This document shows positions 40,119 to 50,789 of a stretch of 64,000 bases of DNA, piece after piece. Made by a program: the position numbers and the translations under genes. The stretch lies in contig NZ_FMTP01000003.1 in the NCBI RefSeq assembly GCF_900100155.1, positions 310,001 to 374,000 on the forward strand, in the 5' to 3' direction. The DNA is from Ancylobacter rudongensis. GTDB lineage: Bacteria; Pseudomonadota; Alphaproteobacteria; Rhizobiales; Xanthobacteraceae. Below the pieces are notes generated by a model. That model ran no database searches, had not been told where the DNA came from, and saw only the letters and a list, made by a program, of their open reading frames with translations. Every line of letters begins with the position of its first letter. The first letter of the stretch is position 1.

Positions 40119-40679
40119 TCAGCCGCCCGGCGCCCGCAGGAAGATGATCTCGCTGCTGTCGTAGCGGCGGCGCTCCAGTTCCTCGAAGCCCTCGGGGGCG
40201 GCGAAGGCGGCCTCGACCGATTCCTCCACCACAACAAGCGCGCCGGGCGCCAGCCAGCGGCCCGCCAGCGCGCCCGCCACCGCCTTCTCGGCGAGGCCGC
40301 GCCCATAGGGCGGATCGCAGAAGACGAGGTCGAAGGCGTCGCTGGCGAACGCCTCGCCGAGCTTGGTCGCGTCGCGGCGGAAGATGCGGGTGATGCCGGC
40401 GACGCCGAGCGTCTCGACATTGGCGCGGATCAGCCCGCGCGGCTCCGGCGCCTCATCGACGAACACCGCCAGCTTCGCCCCGCGCGACAGCGCCTCCAGC
40501 CCCAGCGCGCCGGTGCCGGCGAACAGGTCGAGCACGCGGGCGCCGTCCGCCGCGTCGCCATAGGCATGGGCGAGCACGTTGAACAGCGCCTCGCGCAGCC
40601 GGTCCGAGGTCGGGCGCGTGGCCATGGAGGAAGGGCCACGCAAGGTCCGCCCCTTGAAGCGCCCGCCGACGATCCGCAT
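40119..40679 (-). CDS. rsmD: 16S rRNA (guanine(966)-N2)-methyltransferase
   Basis: SAM-dependent methyltransferase that modifies G966 of 16S rRNA during 30S assembly. 186 residues, typical. The N-terminal MRIVGGRFKGRTLRGP and TRPTSDRLREALFNVL are RsmD signatures; the SAM-binding loop is VLDLFAGTGALGLEALSRGA; the catalytic motif DPPY lies at residues 122-125, followed by GRGLAEKAV. It begins 11 bp after the pseudouridine synthase gene on the same strand, a frequent pairing in Rhizobiales. Confidence 0.96.
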   Translation of the reverse strand: MRIVGGRFKGRTLRGPSSMATRPTSDRLREALFNVLAHAYGDAADGARVLDLFAGTGALGLEALSRGAKLAVFVDEAPEPRGLIRANVETLGVAGITRIFRRDATKLGEAFASDAFDLVFCDPPYGRGLAEKAVAGALAGRWLAPGALVVVEESVEAAFAAPEGFEELERRRYDSSEIIFLRAPGG

Positions 40680-40690
40680 CGGCCGGCCCG

Positions 40691-43045
40691 TCAGCTACGC
40701 GGCGGACGCCCAGGCTTGCCGCCTGAAGGCCGTCCACCCGAAGGCTTGCCACCTGAAGGCTTGCCACCTGAAGGCCTGCCACCGGCCGGCTTGCCGGCGA
40801 AGGGCTTGCCACCCGACGGCTTGCCACCGAAAGACTTGCCGCCTTCCGGCCGGCTGCCGGGCTTGCCGAACGGCTTGCCGCCGGACGGGCGCCCGCCGGG
40901 CTTGTCGGCGAAATTCTTGGCGCCATAGCTCTTGCCGCCGCCACCCGCCGGCCGGTCACCGAAGGAACGGCCGCCGGACGGGCGATCGCCGCGCGGGGCG
41001 CGGTCGTCGCGGTCCTCGCGGGGCGGGCGCGCCGGCCGGTCGTCGCGGGAACGGAACGGACGCTCCCCTTGCGGACGTGCGCCCTCGGGACGCTCGCGGC
41101 GGGCGGGGCGCTCCTCGCCTTCCGGCCGGGGACGGAAGGAACGGGCGGGTCGCTCGCCCTCCGGGCGCGGCGTGCGCTCGCGGAACGGACGCTCGCCTTG
41201 CGGGCGCGCGCCCTCGGGGCGTTCGTGGCGGGCGGGGCGCTCCTCGCCCTCCGGCCGGGGGCGGAAGCTGCGCGACTGCTCGGACTTCACCCGGCCGCTA
41301 TAGGGCCGGCTGGTGCCGGCGCCACGGAAGGAGCGCCCGCCTTCGGGACGCTCCGGCCGGGCCGGGCGTTCGCCGCGCTCGGGACGCTCGCCACGCGGGG
41401 CCTCGGAATCGCTGCGGGGGCGGAAGCTGCGCGCACCCTCGGGACGCGGGGCGCGCTCGCGGAACGGGCGCTCGGGGCGCTCGCCACGCTCCGGCCGATC
41501 ACCACGCTCGGGACGCTCGCCGCGCGGGGCCTCGGAATCGCTGCGGGGGCGGAAGCTGCGCGCACCCTCGGGACGCGGGGCGCGCTCGCGGAACGGGCGC
41601 TCGGGGCGCTCGCCACGCTCCGGCCGATCACCACGCTCGGGACGCTCGCCGCGCGGGGCCTCGGAATCGCTGCGGGGGCGGAAGCTGCGTTCGCCGGCCT
41701 CGCCCTCGCGCTCGACGCGCGGACGGGCGGGGCGCGGGCCGCCGACCTTGCGGTCGCGGCTGGAGGCGCCGGCCCGGGCGGGCCGCTCGCCGAACGGGCG
41801 ATCCTCCCGGGCGGGGCGGGCCTCACCGGCCTCGGAAGCCTGATCCGGGCGCTTGCGGAAGGTGCGCTCGCCGCCGCGTTCGCCGCTGGCGGCGGCGGGG
41901 CGCTTGCCGGTGCGCACGTTGGCGCGCTCCTCGTCACGGCGGGCGCGTGCGGGGCGGGCGGGCGCGTCCTCGGGCGGGGCTTCGGTGGAGCGCACGCGCT
42001 GCACCAGTACCTTGCGGCCCTTGCGGTCGGCAACGACGCCGGCCGTCACGCTCTTGCCCTCGCCCGGCTCGGTGTCGATCGGCAGGCGGCGGTGGCGGTC
42101 CTCGGTGCCTTCCGGCTTGGCGTAGCGCGGCTTCGCCGCTCCCTTCGCCGCCCCCTTGGCGCCCCCCTTGGTGGCACGGGCGGGCGCGTCGTCCTCGGCA
42201 TGGTTGAACAGCGGGCCGTCGAAATCGGCGCCGGCGGCCTTGGACAAGGCCTCGCCGAGCTGGTCGGCGAGGATGCGGGTGCGCACTTCCTCGGCCTCGC
42301 CCTGCGGCAGCTCGCCGAGCTGGAACGGACCATAGGAGAGGCGGATCAGCCGGTTCACGTCGAGGCCGAGCGAGCCGAGCACATTGCGCACTTCGCGGTT
42401 CTTGCCCTCACGCAGCGCCAGGGTCAGCCACACATTGGCGCCCTGCACGCGGTCGAGCACCGCCTCGATCGGCCCGTAATGCACGCCCTCGACAGTGATG
42501 CCGGCGATCAGCGCGTCGAGCTTGTCCTGGGTGATGTCGCCCTTGGCGCGCACGCGGTAGCGGCGCAGCCAGCCGGTTTCCGGCAGCTCCAGCACCCGCG
42601 AGAGCCCGCCATCATTGGTGAGCAGGATCAGGCCCTCAGTGTTGAGGTCGAGCCGGCCGACGGAGACGAGGCGCGGCAGGCCGGCGGGCAGGATCTCGAA
42701 CAGGGTCGGGCGGCCTTCCGGGTCGAAATTGGTCGTCACCACGCCCTTGGGCTTGTGGTAGAGGAACAGCCGCGTGCGCTCCTTCTCCGGCAGCTTCACG
42801 CCGTCGACGGTGATCTCGTCCTCGGCGGTGACGGTGCGGGCGGGGCTTTCCAGCACCTCGCCATTCACCGCGACACGGCCGGCCAGGATCCATTCCTCGA
42901 TCTCGCGGCGCGAGCCGAGCCCGGCGCGGGCCACCACCTTGGCGATGCGTTCCGCCTCGCGCGGGCCCGCCTCCTCCGGCGCGGCCGGGCGGGCGGCGCG
43001 GGGAACGCGGTTGACTTCCTTGCGGGGCGGCGTGTTTTTGGGCAT
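40691..43045 (-). CDS. Pseudouridine synthase (RluB/RsuA family) with a long repetitive basic tail
   Basis: Isomerises uridine in rRNA (probably 23S U2605, RluB-like). The 784-residue protein has an S4 domain (about residues 32-90), then the RsuA/RluB catalytic domain with Asp133 in SVGRLDLNTEGLILLTNDG and RTNREVR-type GKNREVRNVLGSLGLDVNRL, ending near residue 265. E. coli RluB is 291 residues; here about 500 extra residues form a disordered Arg/Gly/Glu/Pro tail. It includes perfect 43-residue repeats (about 454-549), a second pair with the same 129-bp period (about 578-664), and a C-terminal GGKPS/GGRPS array (about 720-784). Start ATG 43045; the frame upstream overlaps the divergent tadA. 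The tail may bind RNA or drive assembly on ribosomes. Confidence 0.92.
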   Translation of the reverse strand: MPKNTPPRKEVNRVPRAARPAAPEEAGPREAERIAKVVARAGLGSRREIEEWILAGRVAVNGEVLESPARTVTAEDEITVDGVKLPEKERTRLFLYHKPKGVVTTNFDPEGRPTLFEILPAGLPRLVSVGRLDLNTEGLILLTNDGGLSRVLELPETGWLRRYRVRAKGDITQDKLDALIAGITVEGVHYGPIEAVLDRVQGANVWLTLALREGKNREVRNVLGSLGLDVNRLIRLSYGPFQLGELPQGEAEEVRTRILADQLGEALSKAAGADFDGPLFNHAEDDAPARATKGGAKGAAKGAAKPRYAKPEGTEDRHRRLPIDTEPGEGKSVTAGVVADRKGRKVLVQRVRSTEAPPEDAPARPARARRDEERANVRTGKRPAAASGERGGERTFRKRPDQASEAGEARPAREDRPFGERPARAGASSRDRKVGGPRPARPRVEREGEAGERSFRPRSDSEAPRGERPERGDRPERGERPERPFRERAPRPEGARSFRPRSDSEAPRGERPERGDRPERGERPERPFRERAPRPEGARSFRPRSDSEAPRGERPERGERPARPERPEGGRSFRGAGTSRPYSGRVKSEQSRSFRPRPEGEERPARHERPEGARPQGERPFRERTPRPEGERPARSFRPRPEGEERPARRERPEGARPQGERPFRSRDDRPARPPREDRDDRAPRGDRPSGGRSFGDRPAGGGGKSYGAKNFADKPGGRPSGGKPFGKPGSRPEGGKSFGGKPSGGKPFAGKPAGGRPSGGKPSGGKPSGGRPSGGKPGRPPRS
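41053..41310 (-). repeat. Diverged 129-bp coding repeats in the rluB tail
   Basis: Two copies with the same 129-bp period (anchors GGAACGGACGCTC at 41053 and 41182) encode RPQGERPFRxR...RSFRPRPEGEERPARxERPEG-type repeats. They differ at several bases, unlike the perfect pair at 41401. Confidence 0.7.
41401..41689 (-). repeat. Perfect 129-bp tandem coding repeats in the rluB tail
   Basis: Units 41401-41529 and 41530-41658 are identical by reading, followed by a 31-base partial third unit. Each encodes 43 residues starting RSFRPRSDSEAPRGERPERG. Exact identity suggests recent duplication and likely length variation between strains. Confidence 0.9.
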
Positions 43046-43132
43046 GGGGATTGATCCGGTCTCCGGGCGGCGGGTGCTAGCATGTCCTGCGGGGGGATGC
43101 GAGCTTTTGGCGAGCTTTAGACGAGTAGAGCC

Positions 43133-43624
43133 TTGACGAGCGACGATTCCGACGCGGCAGGCGCCGGCAGCGGGCGGGCGCGCCGCGATTTCATGCGGCT
43201 TGCCCTCAGTGAGGCGGCGCGCGCCGCCGCCCGTGGCGAGGTGCCGGTGGGCGCGGTGCTGGTGAAGGACGGCACGGTGCTGGCCGCCGATGGCAACCGC
43301 ACCCGCGAACTTTCCGACCCCACCGCCCATGCGGAAATGCTGGTCATGCGCGCGGCGGCCGTCCGTCTCGGCAATGATCGGCTCACCGACTGCGATCTCT
43401 ACGTCACTCTGGAGCCCTGCACCATGTGCGCGGGCGCGATTTCCTTCGCCCGGCTGCGCCGGGTCTATTACGGCGCGGCCGATCCCAAGGGCGGGGCGGT
43501 GGAAAGCGGCGTGCGCTTCTTCGCCCAGCCGACCTGCCACCACCGGCCGGACGTCTATGGCGGCCTGGGCGAGAGCGAGGCGGCGAGCCTGCTGCGCGGC
43601 TTCTTCGCCGGGCGGCGGGAGTAG
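43133..43624 (+). CDS. tadA: tRNA adenosine(34) deaminase / nucleoside deaminase
   Basis: Zinc-dependent deaminase that converts A34 of tRNA-Arg(ACG) to inosine. 163 residues. The zinc and proton-shuttle motif is TAHAEM (His and Glu) with PCTMCAG (two Cys) about 30 residues later; VPVGAVLVKDG and RRVYYGAADPKGGAVESG are TadA-specific. The frame opens at TTG 43133 with only a weak GAG upstream; ATG 43193 would remove 20 residues of a non-conserved N-terminus and is a real alternative. Divergent from the pseudouridine synthase gene. Confidence 0.92.
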   Translation: MTSDDSDAAGAGSGRARRDFMRLALSEAARAAARGEVPVGAVLVKDGTVLAADGNRTRELSDPTAHAEMLVMRAAAVRLGNDRLTDCDLYVTLEPCTMCAGAISFARLRRVYYGAADPKGGAVESGVRFFAQPTCHHRPDVYGGLGESEAASLLRGFFAGRRE

Positions 43625-43678
43625 GGCGGCCCCCGGCGAAACGGGAGCCGGATTCGCGCCCGGAACCGGCGATGGGTC

Positions 43679-44668
43679 TTAGCCGAGCACCGCCTCCAGC
43701 CGACGCTTCACCTCGTCCTTGACCGGCTCGGCCGCTTTCAGGATGGCGGCGGCGCGGAAGAAGTCGAGCACGCGGAAATCATTCACATTCGGGCGGATCA
43801 GGATATCCGGCGCCCCCGATTTCAGCTTCTCGCCGACGATCGAGGAGGCCATGATCTGCAGCGTGGCGAACATCGCCTCGAACGGGGCGGGCACGCCGCG
43901 CATCTCGGTGCCGTGGCCGCCGGTGATGTCGACCGCGATCACCACATCGGCCCGCGTGCGTAGCAGGTCGAAGGGCAACGGGTTCACCGCCCCGCCATCG
44001 ACTAGGGTATGGCCCTCCAGCTGCACCGGGCGGATGAGGCCGGGAATCGCCAGCGAGGCCGCCACCGCCGGGCGGATCGCGCCGCTGGCGAAGGTGCGCT
44101 CGCAGCGCTCCCAGTAATCGGTCGCCACCACCTGCAGCGGAATCGACAGTTCCTCGAAGGTCTCCGGGACCGCCTCCGGCAGAAACCCGCCGATGAAGCG
44201 CTCGGCGTCGATCAGCACCGGGTTGCCGAGGCCGGCGCCGAACAGATCGGAGATGCGCCCCACCCGGGCGGCAAGCAGGCGCTTCATCACCTCGCCGCGG
44301 TTCTTCAGCGTGTGGGTGACGAGGTGGCGGATGTCGCGCGCGGGCATGCCGGCGGCATAGACGCTGGCGAACAGCGCACCGATCGAGGCTCCCGCCATGG
44401 CGGTGGGGCGCAGGCCAAGATCGTCCAGCGCCTCCAGCACGAGAATATGCGACAGCCCGCGCGCCCCGCCCGAGCCCAGCGCGACGCCGAGCGTCGGCAC
44501 CCGGTGCGCCGGCGCGCCCGGCACGGTGCCGCCGGCCGAGGAGATGACGGCACCGGCCGCCGCTTCCCCGGCCACCGGGGAGGAGGGCGGGGGAGGCGCC
44601 GGCGGGAGGTCGCTTGCCGGCGGGCGCCGACGTCGGCCAGAAGTGGAATCATCCATGGTTTCGCCCAT
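43679..44668 (-). CDS. Patatin-like phospholipase (RssA-like)
   Basis: A 329-residue patatin-domain (PF01734) hydrolase. Serine nucleophile in GASIGA (after AMA), oxyanion loop GSGGARGLSHI, and catalytic Asp in VDGGAVNPLP give the Ser-Asp dyad; the order and the block VPLQVVATDYWE-like SIPLQVVATDYWE match the RssA/YchK subgroup. The first 60 residues are Pro/Ala-rich and probably unstructured, with no Sec signal. ATG 44668 is chosen; ATG 44656 is close. Role not known, perhaps membrane lipid turnover. Convergent with tadA. Confidence 0.9.
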   Translation of the reverse strand: MGETMDDSTSGRRRRPPASDLPPAPPPPSSPVAGEAAAGAVISSAGGTVPGAPAHRVPTLGVALGSGGARGLSHILVLEALDDLGLRPTAMAGASIGALFASVYAAGMPARDIRHLVTHTLKNRGEVMKRLLAARVGRISDLFGAGLGNPVLIDAERFIGGFLPEAVPETFEELSIPLQVVATDYWERCERTFASGAIRPAVAASLAIPGLIRPVQLEGHTLVDGGAVNPLPFDLLRTRADVVIAVDITGGHGTEMRGVPAPFEAMFATLQIMASSIVGEKLKSGAPDILIRPNVNDFRVLDFFRAAAILKAAEPVKDEVKRRLEAVLG

Positions 44669-44783
44669 GCACTTCTTCTGCCACGGGCCCGCGGCATTTG
44701 TTTGAACATGGGCATGCCCGCGCGGGGACGCCAGAGAGGGCGGCCCGCAATCGACGCGGCGGCAGGGCTTTTCAGCCCTCGGC

Positions 44784-46049
44784 TTACTCGCCCAGCGCCC
44801 GCCAGGCGATGTCGCGGCGGCAGAAGCCTTCCGGCCAGTCGATGCGAGCGATGGCGTCATAGGCGCGCTCGCGCGCCTCGGCGACATTGCCGCCGAGCGC
44901 GGTGACGGTCAGCACCCGCCCGCCATGGGCGAGGATGGAATCGCCCTCCCGGCGGGTGCCGGCATGGAACACCTTCACCCCGGGAATGGTCTCCGCCGCC
45001 TCCAGCCCGCCAATGCGCGAGCCCTTGCCATAGGGGCCGGGATAGCCCTTCGTCGCCATCACAACGGAAATTGCCGCGTCGGGCTTCAGCGCGACCGGCT
45101 GGTCCTCCAACCGTCCGGTGGCGACGGCGGCGAGCAGCGGCAGCAAATCGCCCTCCATCCGCATCATCAGCACCTGGCATTCAGGATCGCCGAAGCGGAC
45201 ATTGTATTCGATCAGCTTCGGCCCCTCGCTGGTGATCATCAGCCCGGCGAACAGCACGCCGCGAAACGGGCTCGCCGCATCGGCCAGCGCGCGCGCGGTC
45301 GGCTTGACGATCTCGTGGAGGGTGCGCCGCTCCATCTCGGCGGTGAAGACCGGGGCGGGCGAATAGGCGCCCATGCCGCCGGTGTTCGGCCCCTCGTCAT
45401 TGTCGAAGGCGCGCTTGTGGTCCTGCGCCGAGCCGAAGGGCAGCACGGTCTCGCCATCGACCAGGCAGAAGAACGAGACTTCCTCGCCGTCGAGGAATTC
45501 CTCGATCAGGATTTCCGTCCCCGCCCCGCCCATGGCGAACACCTCGTCGACGCCGGCCAGCGCCTCCTCCAGCGTCATCGCCACGATCACGCCCTTGCCG
45601 GCCATCAGGCCGTCGGCCTTGAGCACGATCGGCGCGCCGTGGTGCTGGACGAAGGCGCGGGCGCCTTCCACATCGGTGAAGCGGCCGAAGGCGGCGGTGG
45701 GAATGGCGTGCGCCTTGCACAGTTCCTTGGTGAACAGCTTGGAGCCTTCCAGCTGCGCCGCCACCCGGCGAGGGCCGAACACGGCGATGCCCTCATTGAT
45801 CAGCCGGTCGGCGATGCCGTCCACCAGCGGCGCCTCCGGGCCGACGACAACGAGGTCGATCTTCTCGGCCAGGCACAGGGTGACGATGGCGTCGTGGTCG
45901 TCCAGCGGCACGCTGTCGAAACAGGTGGCGAATTCGGCGATGCCGGGATTGCCGGGCAGCGCGAAGAAGGCGCCCATCAGCGGGCTCTGCGCCAGCTTCC
46001 AGGCGAGCGCATGCTCGCGGCCCCCTGAGCCGAGCAGAAGAACATTCAT
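44784..46049 (-). CDS. purD: Phosphoribosylamine-glycine ligase
   Basis: ATP-grasp enzyme of purine synthesis joining glycine to phosphoribosylamine. 421 residues, standard. Start [20 protein letters not shown], followed by [14 protein letters not shown], the ATP-binding [16 protein letters not shown], the PurD signature [11 protein letters not shown] and a C-terminal [14 protein letters not shown]. Single gene on the minus strand, with macB 205 bp upstream on the same strand separated by palindromic repeats. Confidence 0.98.
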   Translation of the reverse strand: MNVLLLGSGGREHALAWKLAQSPLMGAFFALPGNPGIAEFATCFDSVPLDDHDAIVTLCLAEKIDLVVVGPEAPLVDGIADRLINEGIAVFGPRRVAAQLEGSKLFTKELCKAHAIPTAAFGRFTDVEGARAFVQHHGAPIVLKADGLMAGKGVIVAMTLEEALAGVDEVFAMGGAGTEILIEEFLDGEEVSFFCLVDGETVLPFGSAQDHKRAFDNDEGPNTGGMGAYSPAPVFTAEMERRTLHEIVKPTARALADAASPFRGVLFAGLMITSEGPKLIEYNVRFGDPECQVLMMRMEGDLLPLLAAVATGRLEDQPVALKPDAAISVVMATKGYPGPYGKGSRIGGLEAAETIPGVKVFHAGTRREGDSILAHGGRVLTVTALGGNVAEARERAYDAIARIDWPEGFCRRDIAWRALGE

Positions 46050-46151
46050 GCGGCAACCTCGATCTGCGCGCCCCGGCGGGCGCCTCGCTGAGCGTTTCGC
46101 CTAAACGTTCGGGCGGCGGGGAGCAAGGGGGAGCGGCGTCCCACGCCCGTC

Positions 46152-46236
46152 ATCCCGGCTGCAGGCGTAGCCGGAGCGCCGGGATCGTCCACCGGCAAGG
46201 CGCCCGATCCCGGCGCGGCCTGCGGCCGTCCGGGAT
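46152..46236. repeat. Pair of intergenic palindromes between purD and macB
   Basis: Two hairpins: ATCCCGGC/GCCGGGAT at 46152-46185 and ATCCCGG/CCGGGAT at 46207-46236, related to the other dispersed palindromes by the CCCGG core. They fill most of the gap between macB and purD. Confidence 0.65.
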
Positions 46237-46253
46237 AACGGCGGTGGTGGCCC

Positions 46254-48254
<2,001 letters not shown>

Positions 48255-48258
48255 GGCG

Positions 48259-49458
48259 TCAGCCCAGGCGCGGCGGCATGGAGGGGCGCCCGCCGGCCGG
48301 GCGCGGGCCGGCCGGGGCGTTGGTGCCTGTGATCACCGTCTCGCCCGGCTCCAAACCTTCAAGGATCTGGGTCTGGCTGCGGTTGGACAGGCCGGTCTTC
48401 ACCGGGCGCTCCTGCGGCCCCTGCGGGGTCAGCACGCGCACGCTCTGGCCGCCGTCGCGGGCGGTGCGGATCGCCGGCGTCGGCACCAGCGGCACGTCCT
48501 TCGCCTCGCCGAGGCGGAAGAACACCTGCGCCGTCATGTCGGTCATCAGCATCAGATCGTCGTTCGGCACGTCGATCAGCACATTGTAGAGCACCACGTC
48601 ATTGACGATGGTCGGCGTCGGCTCGATCTGCCGCACCGTGCCGCGCCAGCGCCGGTCCGGCAGGCCGAGCGTCGAGAAGGCGGCCGGCGTGCCCACGGTG
48701 ATGCGCGGAATGTCGCCCTCCGCCACCTGCGCCGTCACCGTCATGGTCTGCAGATCGGCGATGCGCAGCACGATGGGGGCGGACTGGTTGGCGTTCAGCG
48801 TGCCGCCTTCGCGGGCGGTGATGGAGACGACGGTGCCGTCCATCGGCGCGTAGATCTTGGTGTAGCCGAGATTGGCGAGGTCGCCGTCCAGCGTCGCCTG
48901 CATCTGGGCGATCTGCGCCTTCAGCGCGTCGATCTTGGCCTCGCTGATCTGCTCGGTCGCCATGGCGGCATCGGCGGCGTCCTTGCTGCCGGACTGGTTC
49001 TTGAGCAATTGCTGGGCGCGCTCGTTGCGCAGCCTGTCGAGGGTGAGCTGCGCTTCGGCCTGCGCCAGCTGGGCGCGCAGATTGTCCAGGCTGGCGCGGT
49101 CGCCGGCGACGCGGGTCTGGTAGACGGTGGGGTCGATCTCGGCGAGCAGGTCGCCCTTCTTCACCACATTGCCGACATCCGGGTGGATGACCCGCAGCTG
49201 GCCGGACACCTGCGTGCCGACATCGACATAGGTCTTGGGCTGCATCTTGGCGATGGCGTTGACGCTGATCTCGATGTCGCCGCGGGTGACGACCGCGGTC
49301 TGGAAGGCGGGTGCCACCTCGGGCGCCTGCACGCCGGCATAGTAATAATACCCGCCCCCGGCCATCAGCAGGGCGGCGAGCAGCCACGGCCAGCGCCGGC
49401 GGCGCCGCCGGCGCGTCGTCTTCTCACCCGTCCAGCTGTTTTCCGCCTTCTGCAACAT
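48259..49458 (-). CDS. macA: MacA-type periplasmic adaptor (HlyD/RND family)
   Basis: Adaptor protein that bridges MacB and an outer-membrane channel. 399 residues: a basic cytoplasmic start (TTRRRRRRRWPW), one membrane helix (about 24-42), lipoyl half-motifs (GTQVSGQLRVIHPDVGNVVK and GYTKIYAPMDGTVVSITARE), a coiled coil (about 118-190) and a membrane-proximal beta domain ending TGTNAPAG. Start ATG 49458 directly follows an in-frame GTG at 49461. It is the first gene of the macAB operon. Regulation is not visible. Confidence 0.92.
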   Translation of the reverse strand: MLQKAENSWTGEKTTRRRRRRRWPWLLAALLMAGGGYYYYAGVQAPEVAPAFQTAVVTRGDIEISVNAIAKMQPKTYVDVGTQVSGQLRVIHPDVGNVVKKGDLLAEIDPTVYQTRVAGDRASLDNLRAQLAQAEAQLTLDRLRNERAQQLLKNQSGSKDAADAAMATEQISEAKIDALKAQIAQMQATLDGDLANLGYTKIYAPMDGTVVSITAREGGTLNANQSAPIVLRIADLQTMTVTAQVAEGDIPRITVGTPAAFSTLGLPDRRWRGTVRQIEPTPTIVNDVVLYNVLIDVPNDDLMLMTDMTAQVFFRLGEAKDVPLVPTPAIRTARDGGQSVRVLTPQGPQERPVKTGLSNRSQTQILEGLEPGETVITGTNAPAGPRPAGGRPSMPPRLG

Positions 49459-49582
49459 CACGCCGTTCCGTCCTCGCCGGCCTCAAGGCGTAAGGCTCAA
49501 GTCACGGCAAATAAAGTGAATTCGCGGTAATGATGGGGGACAGCGGCAACATTGGAGGCGTTCCAGCGCGCGGGCCGGGGCC

Positions 49583-49777
49583 TCAGGAATCGCCCGGCCG
49601 GTACTCGCCGGTGGCGGGGTCGCGGCGCAGCGTGGCGCGGGGGTCGAGCGCCCCCGCCTTCTCGGCGCGGCGCTGGGCGTCGAGCTCGGTGTTCACCCGG
49701 CGCGATTCGCGCACCAGCACCTTGACCAGGGCGGCGGTGCCGAGGGCACCCAGGGCGAAAATGAAGACGGGCGGCAT
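49583..49777 (-). CDS. Small membrane-anchored protein, uncharacterised
   Basis: 64 residues: one N-terminal hydrophobic helix (VFIFALGALGTAALVKVLV), a basic Arg/Glu-rich helix, then a C-terminal LDPRATLRRDPATGEYRPG, a motif I associate with small conserved alphaproteobacterial proteins of unknown role. The short conserved-looking tail and clean reading frame argue for a real gene. It lies 34 bp downstream of the S49 peptidase gene on the same strand and may be cotranscribed. Confidence 0.65.
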   Translation of the reverse strand: MPPVFIFALGALGTAALVKVLVRESRRVNTELDAQRRAEKAGALDPRATLRRDPATGEYRPGDS

Positions 49778-49811
49778 CAGGGTGTTTCCCAGAGGGGGTG
49801 GCAGCGGCGCG

Positions 49812-50717
49812 TCAAAGACCGAAGCGGCTCCATAATGCGCGCTCTTCTGCGGCAGAAATGAGGGCTTCCGCCGCCCCGGCGCCGATATCGGCCGCCGCGC
49901 CGCCGCCCATTGCCGCGCTCATCGCCACGCCGGGCGAGCGACGGCCGAACAGGCCGGGCTTCACCTCGATCAGCGGGGTGCGGACCGTCTCGCCATAGCG
50001 GGCGCGCAGGAAGCCGCGCAGGTCGCCGATGGCGTCGACGAGGCCGAGCTCCTGCGCCTGCGGCGCCGCCCAGAACTCGCCGGAGAACAGCGTGTCGTCA
50101 TCGCCCGAGAGCACGTCGCCGCGCCGCGCCTTCACCAGCGCGACGAAGGCGGCATGGATCTCCTGCTGCAGCGCCTTGAGCCGCTCGATATCCTCCGCCT
50201 TCTCCGGCTGGAACGGGTCGAGCATCACCTTGCGGGTGCCGGCGGTGTAGACGCGGCGCTCGATGCCGAGCTTTTCCAGCGCGGCGGGGAAGCCGAAGCC
50301 GGCGCTGACCACGCCGATGGAGCCGAGAATGGAGAAATCGTCGGCGACGATCTCGTCGGCGGCGCAGGCGAGCATGTAGCCGCCCGAGGCCGCGACATCC
50401 TCGACAAAGGCGATCACCGGCAGCTTCTTCTCGACCGCCAGCGCGCGGATGCGCTTGTAGACGAGGTGCGACTGCGTCGGCGCGCCGCCCGGCGAATTGA
50501 TCACCAGCGCCACCGCCTTGGCGCCCTTCACCGAAAAGGCGCGCTCCAGCGCCCGCGACGTGTTGGCGAAGGTGATGCCGGGCCGGAAGGGGCTGGCCAT
50601 GCCGATCGCCCCGTTCAGCCGCACCACCGGCACGACGGGCGTGCCGCCGCGCAGCCGGGCGGGCAGGAGGGGATCGAGACGGCGGCGGAGGTCTTGGAAG
50701 AAGGATGATGTGGCCAT
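49812..50717 (-). CDS. S49 family peptidase (SohB/SppA-like)
   Basis: Signal-peptide-peptidase-type serine protease, 301 residues, the short single-domain form. The Ser/Lys dyad is Ser111 in VAASGGYMLA and Lys163 in GTRKVMLDPF, spaced as in SppA. Upstream is VVRLNGAIG and the strand ALVINSPGGAPTQS, and downstream GDVLSGDDDTLFSGEFWAA with the conserved Tyr/Gly-rich VDAIGDLRGFL. There is no evident signal peptide or helix at the N-terminus, so it may be cytoplasmic or peripheral. It probably degrades membrane-released peptides. The next gene upstream on this strand is a methyltransferase. Confidence 0.93.
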   Translation of the reverse strand: MATSSFFQDLRRRLDPLLPARLRGGTPVVPVVRLNGAIGMASPFRPGITFANTSRALERAFSVKGAKAVALVINSPGGAPTQSHLVYKRIRALAVEKKLPVIAFVEDVAASGGYMLACAADEIVADDFSILGSIGVVSAGFGFPAALEKLGIERRVYTAGTRKVMLDPFQPEKAEDIERLKALQQEIHAAFVALVKARRGDVLSGDDDTLFSGEFWAAPQAQELGLVDAIGDLRGFLRARYGETVRTPLIEVKPGLFGRRSPGVAMSAAMGGGAAADIGAGAAEALISAAEERALWSRFGL

Positions 50718-50789
50718 GCCCTAGAGATAGGGTGCGTTCGGCCTTTGCTCAATGCGTCGTCGCGCCGTGGCGGGGCGGCGGTGCGTGGC

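Noticed and set aside
41401..41689. Possible mobile element because of exact DNA duplication
   Set aside because: The repeat is an in-frame multiple of three inside a coding tail, with no transposase or terminal inverted repeats.
41069..43054. 661-codon plus-strand open frame across the pseudouridine synthase gene
   Set aside because: Antisense to the RluB-type gene and its repeats; composition is Ala/Gly/Leu/Arg monotony created by the repeats.
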